In this document: positions 1 to 10,985 of the stretch, in pieces
How the letters are laid out: each line of letters begins with the position of its first letter
How positions within the stretch are numbered: the first letter of the stretch is position 1
NCBI GenBank assembly: GCA_009760855.2
Contig: WPIO01000052.1
Coordinates: 2,407,501 to 2,471,500, forward strand
DNA length: 64,000 nt
DNA from: Cristatella mucedo
Taxonomy: Eukaryota; Bryozoa; Phylactolaemata; Cristatellidae
Direction of reading: 5' to 3'
Notes under the pieces: generated by a model
The model's database searches: none
What the model saw: the letters and a program-made list of their open reading frames with translations, nothing else
What the model was told of the DNA's origin: nothing
Made by a program: the position numbers and the translations under genes

Positions 1-796
1 CTTCACACACTTCGCTTATACCTAGTGACAAAAGAGAAGAGAGTAATGAAATACACAATGCAAGACTGGTCTGCGGTATCTGCATTGCTGCACGCAATAA
101 ACCTATTCTCGGCAGTCATACTTGTCCTGCCATTTCTCGAAACCTTGTGGTGATCGGGCCGGGCTTTTAGTTCACATGAACTGAAAGTTCTGGAACTCGC
201 TTATGGCATCTGTCGCTGTCCTCTTGCATTGACTTGGCATCATTTAAGTCTCAGCTGACGTCGCATTCGTTTCACCCACCATATCTTGCGTCCAGTGAGC
301 GTGTCTTGTTTTATTCATTTGTGCTCGATCTGCTTACCTGTGAAAGATGCAGTGAATGTTACTAACCAGAAGTCCTACTAACCAGTGATCAGGGAAGTGC
401 ATAGCTCTCAGCAGTCTAGAAGGGGAAAGTTCCTACGCCCTATTCTTAATATTCTTGCGGGTCGGAGGTGCCACAACTTACCCCTCGTCCCATGAATTCT
501 CTTTTTAGCCTAATTGCTCTTAATCTGCTTGATTACTGTGGGTCGGATGTGAAGCACTACTCACTGCTTTATTATATGTTACTGCACTGCCCATTTCATA
601 ATTAACACACATTGACACATTTTAGCTGCACGAATACACAGCCCCTTCTTGAGATGCGACTACAAGTGATGCACTAATGCTTACAGTGCAGACAGCTGCT
701 GCCAGCCACGGTGCAGCCAGCTCGAATACCCTCGGCATCTGGTCAATCTGTGCTCAAGTGCAGACACGCATTCTTCTTCCCAAAAAAAAGGTGTGC
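1..796. other. No gene recognised
   Basis: Unique-looking sequence at the window start. I see no conserved open frame, RNA gene or repeat in it. Confidence 0.5.
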
Positions 797-855
797 ATGC
801 ATGCGAGGCAACAGATACAGTGAGGTAACACGAACAGGTGAAGAAGCACATGTAC
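797..855 (+). repeat. GAGGTAACA/CAGGTGA minisatellite, left part
   Basis: Units such as GAGGCAACAGATACAGT and GAGGTAACACGAACAGGT match the array at 1409-1540 on the other side of the L2 fragment, so the two appear to be one array split by the insertion. Confidence 0.55.
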
Positions 856-1408
856 TTGTTATGGGCAAACCCAGTGTGATTCAGAGATTGGAAGCGCTGA
901 CTCTCAAAATTGGCTCTGCCAGCATATCTCCAGTTGAATCAGCTCGAAATCTAGGTGTCATATTCCAAAGCGACCTCTCGTTAGACGACCATATCAGCTC
1001 CACAGTCAAATCTGCCTATTTTCAGCTTCATAACATTGCTAAAATTCGGGCTTGTTTAGATAAGGATACCACGTCTAAGTTGGTCCATGCATTCGTGACA
1101 TCTCGTCTCGACTTCTGCAACTCACTGCTTACTGGCCTACCAGCATGTGCGATCAGGCTATTGCAGCTAGTGCAAAACTCGGCAGCTAGTGCAAAACTAG
1201 TGCTGACACTGTGCATGCTGCCACTAACCACATTTGCATGCTGACCCTGTGCATGTCACCCCTAACCATATTATTCATTTTGTTTGTTTTTCAAGCATGA
1301 TTTTACTTACCATTCAATTGCATTTCACTTTGCAGCAAATGTAAAGCGCCTAGAGAGAGATTAAGTTCTCTGAGGGCGCTTTATCAAGTGAATTATTATT
1401 ATTATTAT
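856..1408 (+). mobile_element. L2-like LINE, truncated copy 1 (RT C-terminus and 3' end)
   Basis: Starts at GTTATGGGCAAACCCAG, which matches the RT of the copy at 47397-49187. It encodes a Leu-rich post-RT segment with S-R-L-D-F-C-N-S-L-L. At 1163-1200 a 19-bp unit is duplicated, then the copy jumps directly to the 3' UTR, losing about 400 bp. It ends with the hairpin AAGCGCC...GGCGCTTT and an ATT tail. Non-functional. Confidence 0.88.
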
Positions 1409-1540
1409 GTAGGCGAGGTAACAGATGCAGGTGAGATTGCACATTTAGGTGAGGTAGCACACAGGTGATGTAGCATGTGCAGGTGAGGTAGTACATGGAT
1501 GTGAGGTAGCACATGCAGGTGAGGTAGTGCATGCAGGTGA
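1409..1540 (+). repeat. GAGGTAGCACATGCAGGT minisatellite, right part
   Basis: Five to seven imperfect units of about 16-20 bp (GAGGTAGCACATGCAGGT). Overlapping minus-strand open frames are repeat artefacts. Confidence 0.8.
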
Positions 1541-1542
1541 TC

Positions 1543-1660
1543 GCCGAGCTGGTTTGGTCCAGCGGTTAAGGTGCTTGCCACGACCAAGGTCTGGCTGAGG
1601 TCGTGGCCTCGAGCCCCGAAGCATATGTGAAGCGCCTTGGGCGCTATACAAATGAATTAT
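1543..1660 (+). mobile_element. SINE-A (tRNA-derived)
   Basis: The head TGGTCCAGCGGTTAAGGTG is an A-box-like tRNA region, and GGCCTCGAGCCCC is a B-box-like site. The tail AAGCGCC...GGCGCTATACAAATG matches the L2 3' hairpin, here with the loop deleted. Confidence 0.8.
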
Positions 1661-1686
1661 ATATCTTATATATATATATATTATTT

Positions 1687-1710
1687 AGCATGCAGCCATG
1701 CTTGACTGGC

Positions 1711-1760
<50 letters not shown>

Positions 1761-1784
1761 GCCAGTCAAGCATGGCTGCATGCT
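1687..1784. repeat. Perfect 98-bp palindrome with (TA)n centre
   Basis: The left arm 1687-1714 and right arm 1757-1784 are exact reverse complements over 28 bases. The whole interval between them is TA repeat, itself self-complementary. It could extrude as a cruciform. Confidence 0.93.
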
Positions 1785-2934
1785 AATGACCAGGTGCCGG
1801 GCGACTGCACAGTAGCTGCAGCTGCAACACGGCAGCTCCTCTGCCTACCTGCTCCCCTGTGTTTGATACTGTTAGCCAGGCTTCGCTACGTCGGCTGGTG
1901 AGCCGAGAGGCCAGCAACTTCTGCTGCTGCTGATACTGCTTTAGGAGCGGCATGCTTGTTTGCTCCGTGCCACCGGGCAGGTGACAGTGCATCAGCACTA
2001 GCCACTTGAAAAGACATTCCCTCCTCTGTATTTAACGGTCTGGGTCTATCAATTAAGGGCAAGCGATGTGAAAAAAATTTGAACAGTTAGCAGGTTCCCA
2101 CTGACGGAACCAAGCATCGGCCATTTACGGCCATCGTTCTTACTACACGATACAGGGCATTCTGTTCTCCTGCAGACGACGCTGGCACTTCCTTTTAGCC
2201 TAGTTTTGCTACAACTTCGTTGCCACTAATTTCCTGTTCGGCTGTGATTCTTCTGATTCAGGTGCATCTTTTACTTTTCTGCATGCTGCATGCGACGAAT
2301 CCTATTGGCAAGCAATCGCATTTCAGCAGCAGCTGCTCACGCTTTGAGTGCACCAGACCAGACTCTCCTGTGGAACAGCAGCATCGGCCTTCACTGTTTG
2401 AGCTGTGGGGCCTACGGAGAATGAAGTTAATGGCCATTTCCAGTACCGGAAGCCAATGACGGCTAATACAGGAGGATCGAAGGGGTGCGGGCTCGGTGGC
2501 GGTTAGCCGCTACGAACGCTCTTTTTCAGACCGAGGTTGGCGGCTGGGAATGCTGGGAACGCGGTCCTCAGCCAGCGCTGGGCATTTAAGATTTGAGTTA
2601 TAGAGCGAAGCGTGGTGCTTTGTTTGTGCACAGTAGCGAAGACCCTGTGTGGCCCACACAGCCGTTAGGATCGCCGGTACTAGGGTAACTGCAGCCGTCG
2701 AGTGCTCGAATCCGCCTGTGAGCACAAAGGCACGCTTTGCACAGCGTGCAGTGCTCCAGCAGGCTCCAGAGCGAGCTTGCAGACTTTACTCAGTTTAATG
2801 CAGCTGCTAATCGAATAATCCAAGACGGGCTCGACGGGGTCGACTGGCACCGACGGGATTTAACCCTGCCACGAGTCCAATTAGTCGAGTCCGACCTTTT
2901 CGGGTCCCTCCCGAAGCCAAGTGTCGTTAGCAAG

Positions 2935-2989
2935 CCGGGGCAGCCGGGGCAGCAGCAGCAGAATACTGCTGCTGCCCCGGCTGCCCCGG
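2935..2989. repeat. Perfect 24-bp-stem hairpin (GGGGCAGC/CAG arms)
   Basis: Arms 2935-2958 and 2966-2989 are exact reverse complements around a 7-base loop. They are composed of CCGGGGCAG and CAG units. Confidence 0.92.
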
Positions 2990-3755
2990 ACCCTGGGCAC
3001 CGGCTGCTGTCGGCATTGGTGCCGCAGCGAGGGGTGCCTGGTAATCGCTGGTGGGCTGCTGTTCTACACCGAACTTTCAGGGGAATGCTTTTATCGTTGA
3101 GCTGTGTTGATTGATGACGTTTCAAGGTTGGCAGCACATATGCCATCATGACCAGTCGACTGTCGGGGGGGGGGGCGGGCCACTTGCCGGCCGGCCTGGA
3201 TCACGGCATCTTTTACAGATGCTATCTCTGCCAGCTTGCCAGCTGTCCAAGCCGGCAGCAGCCAGTCATCTTCTGCAGTTCTCGCGCCATCTTTAACTCG
3301 GCTACAGACCTTCGCCAGGCTGTGCTGAGGTCTCGGACAGTGGCAGAGCAAAGATTTTCATCTGGGATGTGGCAAGACCTGAAAAAAAAACATTTTAGGG
3401 GGCCAGACCCACAAGATTTTCACGTAGTCTGGGTTCGATCGGCAATTAAGGAAACAATATACCGAACAATCCTCACGTTTATTCGACGTGAACTCGGCGG
3501 TTGCATCGAGTGGAATTAAGACATAGCTTCGTCGTTGGTGATGGTCGGGCGGGGAATAGCAATGCAGGGACGCCCGGATCGGTGTCCCACTACTGAAACG
3601 GGGCTAATGCTCCACTGGTGTTGGATGTCGATAGTTGGTTTCTCCTGTCACTCTGATGCCGCACAGCAAGATAACTTCGGGCATCTAGCAAAAGACTTGC
3701 ATGCCCTCGGGGACATTCTGGGCAGGCCTAAGGGGATCTAGCAGACAGATCTAGG

Positions 3756-3811
3756 CACCCGGAGCAGCAGCAGCATTGCCTGCAGCAGGCACACTGCTGC
3801 TGCTCCGGGTG
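3756..3811. repeat. Perfect 18-bp-stem hairpin with inner palindrome
   Basis: Arms 3756-3773 and 3794-3811 pair exactly (CACCCGGAGCAGCAGCAG). The loop contains a second small palindrome, TGCCTGCAGCAGGCA. Confidence 0.92.
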
Positions 3812-4588
3812 GCTGCCAAGCAAAATAAAAGCAATGCGAAAAACGGCATTTTTCGCTAACCGTACAATGCATGACTAGAGCACACGTGGTGCTGCGAGAT
3901 GCAAGCGTGAAATGAGGTATCGACGTCCCAGAGACGATGCTGCCAGTTTCGCCTGAATGCCCTCCGAGCCGGGTTCCACTGCAATGCCGGTTGCAGGCAG
4001 GACGACTGACTAGCAACGGCAGAGTCCAGGCAGTCGAGTGCCTGCCTGGAGTGACGAGTGCCTGGCCGCGGTAGGAGGTCAGCCAGAGAAGAATTACAAA
4101 ATCGAGTAACTCCCGTGCCAGATGTGACCACAGCCTTCAAAATGGCAGATAGTCACTCGGTGGTAATGTTGTGCAGGTACGAGACAGCGGTTCGGGGTCA
4201 TAGTTAAAGCACCCAGGCATGTGAAGAGCACAGCGGCAACAGCTTCTGCATAATCGTACGAATTAAACAAGCTATTCGTCGGCCATTTTGAGATGCGTTC
4301 CCGACACCAAACCGTTCTATCTGCATCGAATGGCATCGGTCACACTGGTCTTCTTACGGAACACCTCACTCATTACGATTGTACTAATAGCTTAAGATTG
4401 TGTAGTACTCGATTAAATTGGGGCGTATTGGCCAGAGTTGGCCAGGTTTGGCTGAGTCCTGTGACTACTGTAATTTCCTTCTAGTACAAGTCTCCATTCC
4501 CAACGCAGACACCTAAGGGTCCTCTGAGGGTGCCTATGCACGCTGTCTTCGAGCATTCGCAGGTAACCTTGGCAGTGGCAGACCGAGG

Positions 4589-5110
4589 TAATGTAATGTA
4601 ATGTATCTCCGTCAGTAACTCCACAAAGTCATAAAGACCATGTGGGTGTTACGCAGGAGAGTTTTGTATAGCGCACTCACAGCCTAAACGGCTTTCGGTA
4701 CGCATTCGGTAGCCAACAGACTTCGTCTCACGCAACAAAGAGAAAGTGGGAAGCATAGCAGAGTCAGGAGAGAGTTGAGGTAGTGAGTAGCATAGAAGTA
4801 GCAGTTCAGGACCGCTGAAAAAGATGTGCCATAGTCGGCAGTTGGAGAGTAGTTGTCGTTGCGTAAGAATTGTGGAAGCGAGTTCCACAGTCTAGGACCT
4901 GCAGAGCTAGCATCGAGGGTAAAGGGAGCAACCAAAGAGGAGCAAGTGCAGTCGCTGTCCATCCAGCCATGCAGGTGGGCAATCTGACTCACCCCCACAC
5001 CCACTTAACCGTGTATAAAGGTCGCTACTGCCGAGTCCTGGTGCCAGCAGCAGCGGGTCACAGCGATGCGTCGGTCGGTGCATTTCCAGTGTGTTTGTGA
5101 TCTGCACTGA
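4589..5110 (-). mobile_element. Family C LINE 3' end, ACATT-tailed
   Basis: On the minus strand it encodes G-P-R-L-W-N-S-L-P, the motif typical of the C-terminal region after the RT of non-LTR retrotransposons. A conserved 3' UTR and a tail of (ACATT)n, visible as TAATGTAATG on the plus strand at 4589, follow. The same family recurs at 17653, 27560, 45010, 46755 and 53480. The 5' limit is approximate. Confidence 0.75.
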
Positions 5111-5533
5111 AGAACCCGATCACACTTTGACTGAGGCGAGTACACCTGCTATTGTTCATGAATGTACTTTGAGCGTCGTGTAGGCGTAATTTTTGGGTGA
5201 CGCTCTATTTTCACCAACAAACAGCGCGACGGCTTGATCATGTGGCACTAGATGAGCTGAATGCCATCTCCAGACTTTACAGAATTTTCTGATGGCGATG
5301 AGTGTTTGGCTGTAGACAAAAATTGCCTTCACTACGAAGTACTGTATGCTTAAAACCATCCCGGCTTTATTCGTTGCAAGTGAGAAAAGGCATATGGATG
5401 CTGTTACCAGTAATGAACGACAACTGATCTCCCTCGATTCATCGGTTGAACTGCCTTTCAAAGTGGCTGCTGCTAAGAGCGTAGCTCAACAAGATACATT
5501 TGCGTCTAATCTGAGGGTATTTATAATGACATT
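5111..5533. other. No gene recognised
   Basis: Short overlapping frames only, with nothing conserved that I can name. Confidence 0.45.
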
Positions 5534-5588
5534 AATAAGTCGTTTGTATAGCGCTCTTAGAGAACCTAATCTATATCCAGGCACCTGG
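5534..5588 (-). mobile_element. SINE-A 3' fragment
   Basis: The minus strand carries the SINE-A/L2 tail (GCGCC-type stem, AGGTTCTCTAAGAGCGCTATACAAA). The tRNA head is missing. Confidence 0.6.
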
Positions 5589-5660
5589 AAACTTGCTGCG
5601 AGTAAAGCTATATCCTTTCGTTTACTTACTTGCACTGCATCGAACTTGCAAAAGCAAACG

Positions 5661-5819
5661 CCGTAATGGTTTGGCCCAGGAGTAAGGTGCTTGCCCTGAC
5701 CGAGGTCAAAGTGAATGTATTTGATGGCCGCGGTCGTAAGCTTGACCCCCTCCCGTGGCATATAGGAAGCACCTGAATAAATAAATAAATATTAATTTCT
5801 CTTAGGGGGCTATGCAAAG

Positions 5820-5820
<1 letters not shown>
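5661..5820 (+). mobile_element. SINE-A copy
   Basis: Head GGTTTGGCCCAGGAGTAAGGTGC, a diverged middle, then GAAGCACCTGAATA and CTCTTAGGGGGCTATGCAAAG. A short TAAA expansion interrupts the tail. Confidence 0.7.

Positions 5821-5899
<79 letters not shown>
5819..5899. repeat. (TA)n microsatellite
   Basis: TA repeats with a few TACA interruptions, directly abutting the SINE-A tail. Confidence 0.9.
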
Positions 5900-5901
<2 letters not shown>

Positions 5902-6315
5902 ACAAGTATCATGCTTAGGTCAGCATGGTAAAGCAAATGTGACGACTCTTGTGGACCACCAGTGAGTAAGCCCTCTGGCTAGTAATTTGCTCTGAACCGT
6001 GCACGGGTATGCAGGCAAAGCAAAAACGGAACAGTAAAAAGGCGTGTTCACTGGGTAGACGGGAAAGCTGACCTGAACAAGTGCCTCTTTAGCTGAGGGT
6101 TTAACTGATGAAAGGCCATTGCAGGTAGTAACCGAAGCTAGAAATATGAGTCCAGATTTTTGATGCTCACGGCCTGCACGCTCGATCAAAAAAAGATTTC
6201 AATTTAGTGTGAGGAACGGTGTGAAACTGAAACGCGCTCGGCGTGATGCATGTATCCTAGAGCTGTCAAAATGTACATAGCATGTGCATGTTGGCCTCGT
6301 GCACCGTGCTGTTTC

Positions 6316-6398
6316 TCATTATCCTACAAAAGTTGAAACAAAGTAGCTCTGTTTTGCTCAGTATCCTACGAAAGTTGAAACAAAGTAGCTCTGTTTTT
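6316..6398 (+). repeat. 42-bp tandem duplication
   Basis: Two near-identical copies, 6316-6355 and 6358-6398, containing AAAGTTGAAACAAAGTAGCT. Confidence 0.85.
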
Positions 6399-6540
6399 AT
6401 ACCCAAACGCAGCTCGGACTGACGATTTCGTAGTGTACATTAAGCCTTCTGCCTTCATCGGAGCGTCCTTGTGGCCCTCCCAGGTCTGCTGCAGTTCTGC
6501 TGCAGTTCCTAGGTCTTTGCCTCAAGTGTTCCGTGCTCGG

Positions 6541-6665
6541 ACTTGATTGCCCAGGTTTCGCGTTCGAGTCTTTCATCGGGCAATCGTTTATCGTTCACCG
6601 CTCGATAACCCGCTAAAGCTCGTCTACCGATGCATAAATAATGCTGTTGAATCGGCCAACCCTTA
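6541..6665 (+). mobile_element. Diverged SINE-B-like element
   Basis: It has a B-box-like GCGTTCGAGTC, then ATCGGGCAATCGTTTATCG and a GCTGTTGAATCGGCC end, parallel to better SINE-B copies. Quite degraded. Confidence 0.5.
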
Positions 6666-9030
6666 CCGTACCGCACTTCTCCTGCCAGCGGTTGAGCGCA
6701 CTTGCTGCCAAAAGCTACCGTACTTGGTCTCACCGATTACGAATTACTGCACCTAACAAGAAGAATTGCCTTGCCACATGGCGTAGAGGTTCGGTAGGCC
6801 CCGTGGCCTGTTGGACGTACTGCCAAACGAGTTTCAAAGCGTTTGTGCGCTAGAGCAAATGTCACATGAATAAGCCACCGACCTTTTTCGAGGAGGGTGG
6901 AAGCCGCGCTGAAGTATCGTCAGCCACAGGTGCTTGCTAGTTAGGGTTGCACATGGATTCTCCCCTTCCACTGCAGGCAAGTGAGTGCTACTACATCTTT
7001 AGCAGACACCTGCTCGGCGCTTTGCCGAAGTATGGCTAAACGTTTCCAGCTGAAGTCAAACTCCCCAGCGGTAGTACTTGCACGGGTTGGGGTGGGGAAG
7101 AGAACCCAATCGACTTACCAGATGCTGGCAGCTTCCCAACAGACGTGCTGCTGCACGAGGACCAGAATTGGGACTTGAAGCGGTTCCTCCAAAGAAATAC
7201 CTAAGCGGCGGTCGGTGTGCTGTGCTTGTCGAGCAGAGAAGGTATTGTTAACTAGTTGGCTTCACCCAATGAGGCATAAACACGTGTGTTGCTTAACTAT
7301 CGTCCGGATGTGCCTAGCTTATACGTCCTGAAGAGATGCCGTAGCTCGAGACAGAACGAATAGGTACTGTCGTACTTGGGAGTTCAACATGCGGCATCCA
7401 GAAACAGGTCTGCGTCATAGGCTCCTTGATAACAATGCTGAGGGGCTCCGTGCTTTTCCCCTGCCAAGCTCGGTCGTCGGCTCTGATACCTGAGAGAAGT
7501 GCTACTGGTGTGTGCACGTGCGAAATTTTTTGTTCCCGAAAAAACTGCGTCCAACAATAAGTGACTGCCTTGAGCGATAGAGTACTTCATAGCGTCCGTC
7601 CGAGTAAGTGCCTTGTTGCTGCGGAGGCTTCGTTGCTGTTAGCCAGTCAAGGACAACGCCCTCGGCAAGCCCACTGTTCGCTCGATTGAGCCGGCCTACG
7701 ATCTGCGGTCGTGACTAAAGAGCGTAGCAGCGAGCCAGAAGGAGCGGCCATGCACGGTCGCCTTACTCGCTTTCAATTTCCCGTACTCACCGGGCCGAGG
7801 AATTGTACTGCCGACGATTCGATGCCTGCAGGCGAAGCATCGTCGAATAGACGGTCGGTGGTCGCCTTACAGGCGAGCTCGCAGCATTGACGTTTCTTTG
7901 CGTCAGCCGTAGCTAGCGATGTGTAGTTCGAGCGGCGAGCGAAATCGTGGCCAGCTGCGTGTGAGTGCTCCGTTCTGCGGCCGAGCGTAGCCGCACTGCT
8001 CGGCTAGCAGGACTTCGATGAAAAGCCGTGAACCGTCAACGAGATCGAGCAAGACGGACCGAGGAGCATTTTAAGCACAGCGCAATGTACGGGTGCACAG
8101 CGAAGGTGCACACCGCCGAGCTTGAGCCTCGCGTTAGCATTTCGATAGCAATTTGGAGCCGCACGTGGTCATGGATGCCAAGTTCACGTCAGTCGACCGC
8201 TGACAGCTTCATCAGCCAGCACGATTCGAAGCTTGGCATCCATCAGGGTCCGAATCCGCAGTCCCACTAACTACTTGGCGATTGAGGAGGCCGAGTCAAT
8301 GCTCGCAGAACGTAGCGCCAGGTGGTGTCAATGAAACTTGCTCCTCACTATAAATATTCTCGCCGAGTCGATGAGAACATTCGATACGAGTCGCCTGTAG
8401 GGCACCGAGTGCTTTCGATAAGGCTTCATCCGAAACCACCTGCCCCTGGCGATGACTAGCCGGTGGCTGGTTCGGGATTGCCCGTTCGCGTCCGTCATCG
8501 AAGCAGCTGTGAATCACAGCCTCTTGGTACCTTCTTGTTGACACGCTGCAAAGTGGTTCACCGAGGACGGCTGCTGACTCTCGGCGGTAGCCGGCATTTC
8601 AGCTTGAGTGCGTGTGGCAGGCAGGTTAAGGGTTTCCCGGTAGAGTTTTTCCATTACAGAGTTGTAGCTCAGAACGCGCTGATGAAAGAAGTGAAATGCC
8701 CGTGAAAAAGCATACGAAGTCCGCACGAACGGCCACGATTAAGGCCTCTTACGAGTCCTTGCTGTGTCCGGCACACGCCAAGTTATCGACTCAACCCGAC
8801 ACACCCGGGGGGGATGTCTGATTGACTTTAAATACCTACCTCATTCTGCCAAGCTTAACAGCTAAGCCTCCATTATCACCTTGAGCTGTAAGAGGATAGT
8901 CTGAAAGGTCTGCTAATTTAACTTCGTTCCGTTTTCTGCGTTGGTCAAACGCCACGCTGGCCGAAGAGCATACGCCGCCATTAGCCATCAGCAAGCAACG
9001 CAAGCAGCAGTAGCCGAACGGCAGAAGATG
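6666..9030. other. No gene recognised
   Basis: GC-moderate sequence with short frames on both strands and nothing conserved. One inverted repeat stands out: ATGGATGCCAAG at 8171-8182 pairs exactly with 8232-8243 across a 49-base loop. Confidence 0.45.
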
Positions 9031-9033
9031 TAG

Positions 9034-9135
9034 TTGGCTACAGGCAGTCAGCTACAGGCAGACGGCTACAGGCAGTCGGCTGCAGGCAGTCGGCCAGAGG
9101 CCGGCTGGAGGCAGACGGCTGGAGGCAGTTGGCTT
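9034..9135 (+). repeat. GGCTACAGGCAGTC minisatellite
   Basis: About seven imperfect 14-15-bp units (GGCTACAGGCAGTC, drifting to GGCTGGAGGCAGACG). Confidence 0.85.
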
Positions 9136-9906
9136 GCTTGCCGACTGGCTTTTTCCGAATGCAGAGCTGTGCATAGGATCGATAATGTAGATCCCTACGC
9201 AGCGACAGCGCCGACTAAGGTTTGTGCCTCCCAGATAGGAGGGTCCTCTCGATAGCAGGGCAGGGGTGGGGTTGTGCTTTCAATGTACTCGCCAATCCAC
9301 CGTGCTGTCAGCCGACCTCACGGCGAGCGAGGCGAGTCCACCACTCCCTCATCCGGCTTGAACGAGCTGGATGAGAGCGAGTCCAACGAGCGGTAGTGCT
9401 TGCGGCTGCTTCCACTGACCTGCTTTGGCTGGAGCTGGGATTCTGCGAGGGGCCGGGCTCTGAAAGTTGCCGTGGCTGACTTGGTCTTGGCTCCGAGGAC
9501 GGCCGGCTTCTCGCTTTGGAGTGGGGCACGGCTATTCTCTGCTCTAATTGGATGGAGACTCCGTCAACTCGGACTCGACGGCACAAGGCCTTTTACGCAG
9601 CAGCGAGTCTCGAGGGACGTCTCGGCGCGAAAGTCACCTAGCTCACGTACACCAACGTGAGAGCAGCACGAACGAAAAGACGATTCAGGAAGATCAGGAT
9701 GGTAAGATGGCCCAGAACAAAGTAGTGGTGCTGGAGCGTGCTCAAAACTAGCCAGGCATCGCTGAGCGAGTAGGGCAGAGAGCAAGCTGCAGAAGAGTAT
9801 GTTACATTAATAGTTACAAGACATTCGTATACGCGCCCTAAGAAAACTAAAGCTCGTTCTAGGCGCTTGCGGATGTTACCACCAAATATTGGGTAATACT
9901 TTATTT
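9136..9906. other. No gene recognised
   Basis: Overlapping short frames of biased composition. No domain is visible. Confidence 0.45.
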
Positions 9907-10047
9907 GCCGAGCTGGTTTGGCCCAATGGTTAAGGTACTCGCTCAGACCAAGGTCTGGCCGAGGTCGCGGGCTCGAGTGCCCTGGCACAAGTGAAGCGCC
10001 TGAATACAGATTTAAGTTCTCTTAGGGTGCTATACAAATGAATTATA
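9907..10047 (+). mobile_element. SINE-A, well preserved
   Basis: GCCGAGCTGGTTTGGCCCAA head, ACCAAGGTCTGGCCGAGGTC, B-box-like GGGCTCGAGTGCC, then AAGTGAAGCGCCTGAATA and TCTCTTAGGGTGCTATACAAATG. One of the cleanest copies. Confidence 0.85.
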
Positions 10048-10052
10048 TATAT

Positions 10053-10124
10053 GCAGCATCTGTAATGTTTCCCGAGAGAGATATTCAGTTCTCTGAGGGC
10101 TCTATAGAAATGCATTATTATTAT
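10053..10124 (+). mobile_element. L2-like LINE 3' tail
   Basis: GAGAGAGATATTCAGTTCTCTGAGGGCTCTAT then (ATT)n. Only the 3' hairpin region remains. Confidence 0.65.
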
Positions 10125-10866
10125 AGGCACTATGCTATGTTTTGTTCCATATTAGCCACACCACAATTGTCCTGAAAATTCGGCCTTAGATAAAATTAGA
10201 TACTTGGCAGCTCGATTTGTGTACTGTGCGACTACTGCAGCGTGGGAACCTAAGTTGACCAATACTGCCGCAGATACCACCGTCGTCACAAGTGTTCCTG
10301 TAAGACCATACTCAGGTGAGGTTTATGCTACACGTGGGTTTGTTTTTCAGGACCTTGCTTGAACGCCAAAGTAACGTGGGTAAGGTAGCAAGCCGTGAAG
10401 CAGCAAATTCGGAAATCCAAGCTATACACACATAATGCGTGGTAATATGAGTTTACTTGCTGCTCATTTTGTCAACGGCGGCTGCCGCCGTGCAGCCCGC
10501 AGCCCAACAATGCTACGAGCGGTGGTTTGAAGGCGACTTCAGGACGTCATCCGGCGGACGCATCCACGATTTAAAATAGCGTAGCACCTTAGCGAGGGAT
10601 TTGGAAAGGATTTCCGCGAGGGAGGGAGCTCAATCTTGATAGAGATGCGAGCCGAATAGACACCCCAACGAAGCCAGCAGCAGCCGAAGTCTGCATGTCC
10701 GAACGATCAAAAACAAAGTGATCGCCCCTTTCTTAACAGACGCCTCGAATTTTCACCACCTTCGCACGCCACCCGACCAGCCTCCCAGAGTTGCTCTCTA
10801 GAAGTCTGCTAGCCCGTCCGGGGCTTTCGGCGGTGGCGGGACACAACTAAGTCTTTGAATCTTTCC
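10125..10866. other. No gene recognised
   Basis: Nothing beyond very short frames. Confidence 0.45.
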
Positions 10867-10985
10867 CATTCGACCCCACTGACTGCCTACCCACCCACTG
10901 CCTACCCACCCACTGACTGCCCACTCACTGCCTACCCACTCACAGCCTGCCCAACCACTGCCTGTCCACCCACTGCCTGACCACC
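10867..10985 (+). repeat. CCCACTGCCTACCCA minisatellite
   Basis: Imperfect units of CCACTGCCTACCCA, CCACTGACTGC and CCACTGCCTGTCC. The minus-strand frame through it reads as a Gly-Ser-Gly-Trp repeat, but there is no other support for a gene. Confidence 0.85.

Larger units (their letters stand above)
1785..4587. other. Unassigned sequence with two perfect hairpins
   Basis: Open frames here are short and overlap on both strands, with no recognisable protein. The notable content is the CAG/CTG-stem hairpins at 2935-2989 and 3756-3811, and a G run near 3165-3174. Confidence 0.5.
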
